From contig SDVU01000602.1 of NCBI GenBank assembly GCA_016256075.1, forward strand, positions 1-12,015: a DNA stretch of 12,015 nucleotides, given 5' to 3'. The stretch comes from Dictyocoela muelleri. Lineage: Eukaryota > Microsporidia. Below, in pieces: positions 7,979 to 12,015 of this stretch (its first letter is position 1; every line of letters starts with the position of its first letter). The position numbers were made by a program, and so were the translations under genes. A model generated the notes under the pieces. It searched no databases. It was not told where the DNA came from and was given only the letters and a program-made list of their open reading frames with translations.

Positions 7979-8303
7979 GAAACCCCGCTGTATATGTGAT
8001 TTTCTTTTTATCAATAGTACCTAGAATACATGTAATTTGTGGCTTTTTCATAAATTTTTCAATTTTATTGATTTCCCTGAGATATGTTACCACACTACAC
8101 CACACATATGAGAGTTCTCTGCTCATATTCAAAAAGTCTTGAACAGCTACACCACACATTAACAATGTAATTACTATTTTAATTCTATAGTTATCGATCG
8201 GTTATCGTCGTCTCCAATTATTTTTAAAGTGACTGCATTGGTATAGAAACCTCGATACGTAAATGTTACATTACAGGGTTACAACTATTAAACTTATCTG
8301 CCC
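7979..8303 (-). mobile_element. SINE-1, head and body part (minus strand), right of Merlin-3
   Basis: This follows the complement of SINE-2 in order. The GTATATGTGATTTTC...TTTATCAAT block (7990-8018) matches 10945-10975; ATATGTTACCACAC matches ATGCGTCGCCGC; GCTACACCACA matches GCTATACCACA; ATAGTTATCGATCGG matches ATAGTTATGGCCGC. The far end, near 8240-8303, corresponds to the tRNA-like head of SINE-2, read on the minus strand. CTCGATACGTAAAT here corresponds to CACGATACTTAAAT there. A 13-base motif CTACACCACACAT occurs twice (8095 and 8146). The copy begins with the GAAACCCC target duplication of Merlin-3. Confidence 0.7.
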
Positions 8304-8475
8304 AAATTAAATTTTAAATCTAATTTCTGTTACTTGCTACCGCGACAAGATGTTTAATAAAGCTCAAAAAAAATGAATAAAAAATTATAAATAACTTTTC
8401 TAAGTTAAATATTAAAAATCAAAAATTTTATTAAACTAGTTCAAAATCGATTAATTGCGTCAATTCATTTTGTTT

Positions 8476-9750
8476 TTAAATAAACATCATTTTCAAACCT
8501 GATTTTATATTTTTGACACAATCATGAGAACGGTTTTCTGATTTTTTTTGATATAAATAATCCAAACCTGAACAAATAAATTCTAAATTAATAATTACTA
8601 CTTTCATAAAAGAATTTAATTGGTTCAAATCCTTTTTCTTGAAATAAACTCCATTTTTATCATCTTTAAAAGTAAATTGAACAAATCCATAATAAATACC
8701 AAACAAATAATTCAAATTATTTATATAATTTATGTAAAAAAGATTATTACTCATCCCCAATTTATTTTTATTCATGTTATAAACTTTTTTAATATTTCTT
8801 CAAACAGAATTCTTAATTTTTTAGAAAGATCAACATCGACGAAAATCATATTTTTATTTTCTTCTTTATTTTCATTTAAGACAAAATCAAATGTCATATA
8901 AAATAAATTTACACCTGACAATGATGATGTATATATTAACCACAAAAGATTGTCATTAGATTGGAAATCTGCAATATCAAAAGAGTATTGTTGTACGAAA
9001 TTTGAAAATAAAAAATTCGTAATTTTTTCTCTCAGTTGCTTAATTTTTTTAGTAAGTATAACACGATCTTTATTTTTAAATTTAGGTATTAAGGTACTAT
9101 TCTTTTCATATTTTTCTAAATTCGAAATTGAATCATTAAAACTGCCGAATGATTTGAAAGCGGTGGTTATTGAGTTAATCTCAGAAAATAATCTAACATA
9201 TACTGGATTCAGGCCTTAGTTTCTTGATATTTCATATAAATCATCAAATAATTTGTAGTTTTCATAATATATATATATTTCTTCTTTACCTTAATTTTCG
9301 AAAAAAACCCATTTATTAATTTAATACAATTCTCAAAATGAAGCTTTAATTGATTTATAGGCGAGTTATGAGCTTTTGATGGAAATATTTCACGATGATG
9401 ATCATTATTTAAGGCATTTTTTATCTTAAATTCACAGTCTTTAACAATATCCAAAATTTTTTTAAAATTAACCATGTCAGAAATCTCAAATTTACATTTT
9501 ATTTTTATTATTTCATCATTAAATCTATCAATATCGTTAAAAAGCCAATTTAATCTTATAGCGTAATTATCGAAATAACTTATTCTTTTTATGTTATTTA
9601 TTCCAAAATTCATCGATGTAAACCCTTGATTAATAAAATAAATACTCGTGTTCAATATACTTTCTGATTCATATATTAATTAAAAATATTGGAATCTGAA
9701 TTTTCAGGTAACATAATAGCGAAAATAAGAATTGTGTTTAGTAACAACAT
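8476..9750 (-). pseudogene. Unrecognised protein with signal-peptide-like start, broken into four frame segments
   Basis: I do not recognise the family. The first ATG at 9750 opens MLLLNTILIFAIMLPENSDS, a short hydrophobic N-terminus typical of a signal peptide. That frame stops at 9676. The message continues one frame over from 9675 to 9209 (about 150 residues from LIYESESIL), then in a third frame 9215-8772 (GLNPVYVRLFSEINS to EEILKKFIT), then 8775-8476 (NKNKLGMSNNLFYIN to GLKMMFI). The segments abut within a few bases and have similar composition, rich in Asn, Lys, Phe and Ile. They look like one gene of about 420 codons with three small indels, or an intact gene with homopolymer sequencing errors. 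A secreted or surface lineage-specific protein is possible; no domain supports it. No CCC motif precedes the ATG. Confidence 0.55.
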
Positions 9751-9999
9751 GATTAATTATTTTCGTGAATTTTAATATTTTTTTCATCAATTAACTTTAA
9801 ATTGCAAAATAAGATCGATCTAGATCGCAGAAAAACACAAATTTCGTAGATTTGAGAAATTAAAATTGGTATTATTTAAAAATAGATATATTTAACATAA
9901 AATGTGATGATAATTAAACTTTTATTATATAAATTTATATTATAATACTATTTTAAAAGAGAAAATTTGATACCAGATCCAAATTTCCTACGGACATAG
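9751..9999. other. Upstream region of the broken minus-strand gene
   Basis: No coding trace is visible. A perfect 12-base palindrome CGATCTAGATCG lies at 9816-9827, about 65 bases before the ATG at 9750, inside an otherwise A/T-rich stretch. It could be a protein-binding site, but a single copy gives no proof. Confidence 0.25.
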
Positions 10000-10378
10000 C
10001 TGTGCTAAAATTTACCCCCATGAAAAAAAATAAAAAAAATAATTATTAAATTTTATAAAAAAAGCAGATAAAATAATAAAAATTATTTATAAAGAAGTAT
10101 TAAAGTATTTTTATTTATTATATTTTAATTAAATTTAAGATTTTTTTTATAAAATTAATCTTATTATTATAAAAATAGTTTTTTTAAAAAAAATTACTCT
10201 ATTTACTTTTTTTTTAATCTTCTTTCTTAATTTAATTTACTTTTTTAAATTTTTTAAACATTCAATAGCTTGTGTATTTTCTATTAATTAATTTGACAGA
10301 TTTCATTTTATTTTCAAAAAATCATTTTTTTTAACTGTACTAAAATTTTCCCCCGGGGGGGGGTAAATTTTAGTACAG
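10000..10378. mobile_element. MITE-like non-coding element with hairpin ends
   Basis: CTGTGCTAAAATTTACCCCC (10000-10019) is the complement of 10359-10378 with one mismatch, giving 20-base terminal inverted repeats. The 340 bases between are almost pure A/T, with no open frame. The right end carries an extra inverted inner arm, described separately. The left end shows a faded one (TAAATTTTA near 10047). The terminal sequence resembles the Merlin-1 stem (CTG.AC.AAAA...CCCCC), so it may be a non-autonomous relative. I found no convincing target duplication; a CAGATCC direct repeat at 9974 and 10376 does not sit at both ends. Confidence 0.6.
10335..10378. repeat. Right terminal hairpin of the MITE-like element
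   Basis: CTGTACTAAAATTTTCCCCC (10335-10354) faces a run of nine G and TAAATTTTAGTACAG (10364-10378). The arms are about 20 bases with one mismatch, and the C run meets the G run directly, leaving almost no loop. Confidence 0.85.
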
Positions 10379-10476
10379 ATCCTTAAACTTAGATAGGTTA
10401 TTTGAAATTATTAATATTTATATTGTAAAAATTATTATTTGTAAAAAAAAATGTTATTGTGTTTTATTTATTTAAT

Positions 10477-10617
10477 ATGTCGCGCGAAAACAGCGCATGC
10501 CCTAAAAAATCTTTATTTAAAAACGCTCTGGAAAAGAACCAAGGGTCTTTGAGGACTAATAATATTAGTGATACCATATACTATAAGGACCAACATTTTT
10601 TCTTAAACTATTTCTAA
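10477..10617 (+). CDS. Doubtful small ORF, 46 codons
   Basis: ATG at 10477 opens MSRENSACPKKSLFKNALEK and ends at the TAA at 10615. The frame uses a more balanced set of residues than random A/T-rich sequence gives, and the start region is richer in G+C than the flanks. No domain, signal peptide, CCC motif or neighbour supports a function. It may be a remnant of a longer gene or chance. Confidence 0.2.
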   Translation: MSRENSACPKKSLFKNALEKNQGSLRTNNISDTIYYKDQHFFLNYF

Positions 10618-10639
10618 TTTTTTTAAACATATTTATAAT

Positions 10640-10710
10640 AGCTAGATAGTCAGTGATTAACACTTTTAAATGTAAATTTAAGTATCGTGGTTCGAATCCC
10701 GCTGGCGTTA
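10640..10710 (+). tRNA. tRNA-like head of SINE-2 (degenerate, probably not a functional tRNA)
   Basis: GGTTCGAATCC at 10689-10699 is a perfect internal B box (T arm). TAGTCAGTGATTAACAC at 10647 resembles the A box and D arm, 42 bases upstream, close to normal tRNA spacing. An A/T-rich anticodon-arm-like inverted repeat surrounds TGT near 10671. The T stem and acceptor stem pair poorly, so this looks like a tRNA-derived promoter region. Copy SINE-1 has the same segment near 8240-8303, which argues that it travels with the repeat. Confidence 0.45.
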
Positions 10711-11102
10711 CTCTTTAATAAATAATGAGGGAATAACATTAAGCGGCCATAACTATATGATTTTGGGTATAATATACAGTTATTAAGTGTGGTATAGCTG
10801 ATTAAAACTTGATCTAATATGTCAATATAGCAGAAGAAACTCTCTTAGGTGTGGGGATGAATGCGGCGACGCATCTCGGCATAAAGTAGTGAAAAATAAA
10901 AATTGATGAAAAGCTACTAATTACCTGTTTCCTGCTGAGTCATTGATAAAACAAAGATCGCGTATACAACTGGACTTCTGGGTAGCTTATGAAGTGAAGT
11001 TTTGTTTGAACACCAATAATCAAAGGCCACAGACCATGGAGGGGACAAATCTACGGGTTGGGCAGCTATGGATGTTGTCAATATGTAATATATATATATA
11101 TG
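10640..11102 (+). mobile_element. SINE-2: tRNA-derived short interspersed repeat
   Basis: The unit starts with a degenerate tRNA (10640-10710), has a body of about 370 bases with higher G+C than its surroundings, and ends in a TA run (about 11087-11101). Two further diverged copies lie in the window: SINE-1 (minus strand, 3920-4041 plus 7979-8303) and the tail of SINE-3 (11452-11540). A tRNA-like head, a non-coding body, a simple-repeat tail and several dispersed copies are the features of a tRNA-derived SINE. Open frames inside (for example 10917-11108 minus) are not kept between copies. I cannot name the family or its partner LINE. Confidence 0.6.
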
Positions 11103-11451
11103 AAACATATTTATAAAATGTTATTTGAAAAAAAAATATTTATATTTATTCTTTTAAAAAAACAATGGCCTTATGGCATTACCAATATTATTTGATTTTT
11201 AAATATTCGTGTTTCTTTTCCCAATCGTTTTTTTTAACCCTTTTGAGGACGCGCTGTTGTCGCACGACACAATAAAGGTGTGAAAATAAAAAATATCGTA
11301 TAATGTCAAAATCGACAAATGACGTCGAAAATAGAATTTTTCATCGTAAAAAACAAATTTAATAAACTTTATTATTTTTCAATTTTAATAATTTTTTTCT
11401 TTCTTTGGGGCAATCTTATTCATCGAGGGTGTAACTTTTATACAGACCAGC
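11103..11451. other. A/T-rich stretch between SINE-2 and SINE-3
   Basis: No gene is seen. It holds long A and T runs, a small inverted motif TGTCGCACGACA at about 11258-11269 in a short G+C-richer patch, and a CGACAAATGACGTCGAAAAT segment near 11314. Nothing here is supported as a functional site. Confidence 0.4.
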
Positions 11452-11540
11452 TCATATATATTACATGCTGATAACATGCATAGCTTCTAATCCGAAGAGT
11501 TGTCTCGTCTTTGGTCTTAGACTTTCATTCTTGATGTTCC
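11452..11540 (-). mobile_element. SINE-3, tail fragment (minus strand), cut by MULE-C
   Basis: CATATATATTACATGCTGAT followed by AACATGCATAGCTTCTAATCC aligns with the complement of the SINE-2 tail. The match continues through GAGTTGTC, TTGGTCTTAG and CTTGATGTTC (against ATTTGTC, TGGTCTGTGG and TTGGTGTTC). It stops near 11540, where MULE-C is expected to begin. The head lies outside the window or is lost. Confidence 0.6.
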
Positions 11541-11555
11541 AGAACACGTCGCCGT

Positions 11556-11593
11556 AAAGCGGCGTTTCGCCGCATGCGGCGAAACGCCGCTTT
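11556..11593. repeat. 38-bp perfect GC-rich palindrome at the MULE-C left end
   Basis: AAAGCGGCGTTTCGCCGCA (11556-11574) is followed immediately by its reverse complement (11575-11593), with no spacer. Smaller palindromes GCGGCG..CGCCGC lie within each half. In such A/T-rich DNA this is a striking block. It sits 26 bases before the ATG and would fold into a very stable hairpin in the 5' leader or as terminal DNA. Confidence 0.95.
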
Positions 11594-11612
11594 TTCGCCG
11601 CAAAAAATATAA

Positions 11613-11618
11613 CCCCTT
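11613..11618 (+). promoter_or_regulatory. CCCC motif directly before the MULE-C start codon
   Basis: CCCCTT precedes the ATG at 11619. It matches the CCC-NN-ATG layout of Merlin-1 and Merlin-3, and the start-proximal motif reported for microsporidian genes. It decides the start over the internal ATG at 11667. Confidence 0.5.
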
Positions 11619-12015
11619 ATGGATCATAATAAAATTGTTGAAATAAAAAGTAAAAGAGGTGGTAAAATGATTCTTTTGAATGGATACTGCTATAATATAG
11701 ACAGATCCACTTCAAATAGTTCTTCGTGGAGATGTATTGATAGAAAATGCCGGGGAAGACTATATTTTTTAAATAATAAAATAACAAAATCACAAAAACA
11801 TAATTGCGATCAAAATTATGAAAAAAACGAAGCTTTATTTATGAATTATAATACAATAAAACGGGCATTGAAAACAACAGAAAGGCCGCGAGATATATTG
11901 AGCAGAGAAATAGGTGTCATATCGCCGGCCACGAATTTATTTTTACCAAATCAAAAGAATCATATTGATAAATTAACAAAAATTCGAAGAAAACAAAATA
12001 TAATTATATGTGAAG
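11619..12015 (+). CDS. MULE-C transposase, N-terminal part (FLYWCH zinc finger), 3' end outside window
   Basis: Transposase of a Mutator-like element; the FLYWCH finger probably recognises the element ends. The frame is open for 132 codons to the window edge. The finger spans residues about 8-67: SKRGGKMILLNGYCYN, WRCIDRKC (Trp-x-Cys-x5-Cys), GRLYF and a final HNC. The last ligand pair is His-x-Cys instead of the usual His-x-His, so it would be a C2HC variant. The following helical region (ALKTTERPRDILSREIG, then LTKIRRKQN) matches the MULE N-domain that precedes the DDE catalytic core, which would lie downstream of the window. The same FLYWCH plus MULE order is seen broken in MULE-A and MULE-B. 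Whether the whole gene is intact cannot be judged here. Confidence 0.82.
   Translation, partial: MDHNKIVEIKSKRGGKMILLNGYCYNIDRSTSNSSSWRCIDRKCRGRLYFLNNKITKSQKHNCDQNYEKNEALFMNYNTIKRALKTTERPRDILSREIGVISPATNLFLPNQKNHIDKLTKIRRKQNIIICE

Larger units (their letters stand above)
11540..12015 (+). mobile_element. MULE-C: Mutator-like transposon, left part, runs off the window
   Basis: By analogy with MULE-A and MULE-B, whose FLYWCH tryptophan lies 190-203 bases from the left end, the end should fall near 11525-11540, just where SINE-3 homology fades. The terminal region contains a 38-bp perfect palindrome. The transposase frame starts at 11619 and is uninterrupted to the edge, so this may be the least damaged element here. 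Confidence 0.65.

Noticed and set aside
7920-8165. 81-codon minus-strand open frame
   Set aside because: It runs across the Merlin-3/SINE-1 boundary, so it joins two unrelated elements; the corresponding frame in SINE-2 is full of stops.
10682-10710. The tRNA-matching stretch as a primer binding site of an LTR element
   Set aside because: tRNA likeness extends over about 70 bases including an A box, longer than a primer binding site, and no LTR pair surrounds it.
10640-10710. A functional tRNA gene
   Set aside because: The T stem and acceptor stem pair poorly and the base before the anticodon is not T; the segment recurs as part of a dispersed repeat.
10917-11108. 63-codon minus-strand open frame
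   Set aside because: It lies inside SINE-2 and is not kept in SINE-1 or SINE-3; I take it as a chance frame in a non-coding repeat.
1-12015. CRISPR array, rRNA, bacterial operon or phage genes
   Set aside because: No regularly spaced repeats, no rRNA-like blocks and no bacterial ribosome-binding sites were seen; gene content and decay fit a eukaryotic repeat region.

Overview
The window looks like a transposon graveyard from a very A+T-rich, compact-gene eukaryote. I infer a microsporidian with an expanded genome. The grounds are the base composition, Merlin and FLYWCH-type Mutator-like (MULE) transposons side by side, and a short CCC motif two bases before start codons, as reported for microsporidian genes. 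No recognisable housekeeping gene is present, so the assignment is an inference.

Layout. 1-133: right end of a Merlin-type element that began before the window. 134-899: no supported gene. 967-3652: MULE-A, a dead MULE of about 1.5 kb split near its 3' end by Merlin-1 (2305-3462, perfect 8-bp target duplication). 3920-8303: a four-layer nest. SINE-1, a tRNA-derived repeat on the minus strand, is split by Merlin-3 (4042-7978); Merlin-3 is split by MULE-B (4716-7385); MULE-B is split by Merlin-2 (5852-6980). 8476-9750: a broken minus-strand gene for an unrecognised protein with a signal-peptide-like start. 10000-10378: a non-coding, MITE-like element. 10477-10617: a doubtful small ORF. 10640-11102: SINE-2, with a degenerate tRNA head and a TA tail. 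11452-11540: tail of SINE-3, cut by MULE-C (about 11540 to the window edge), whose transposase ORF is the only clearly coding frame still open.

Cross-checks support these boundaries. With inserts removed, MULE-A and MULE-B are about 1518 and 1533 bp, and the left end to DFE-codon distance is 805 and 801 bp. The Merlins are 1158 bp, 1129 bp and, for Merlin-3 without its duplication, about 1.1 kb. The two halves of SINE-1 rejoin co-linearly with SINE-2.

Three patterns deserve attention. Element ends of different families fold back into hairpins. Both complete MULEs are flanked by direct duplications of about 70-170 bp instead of the usual 9-11 bp. Merlin and MULE transposase starts share a CCC-NN-ATG layout. 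All comparisons were made by eye, without alignment software or database search.
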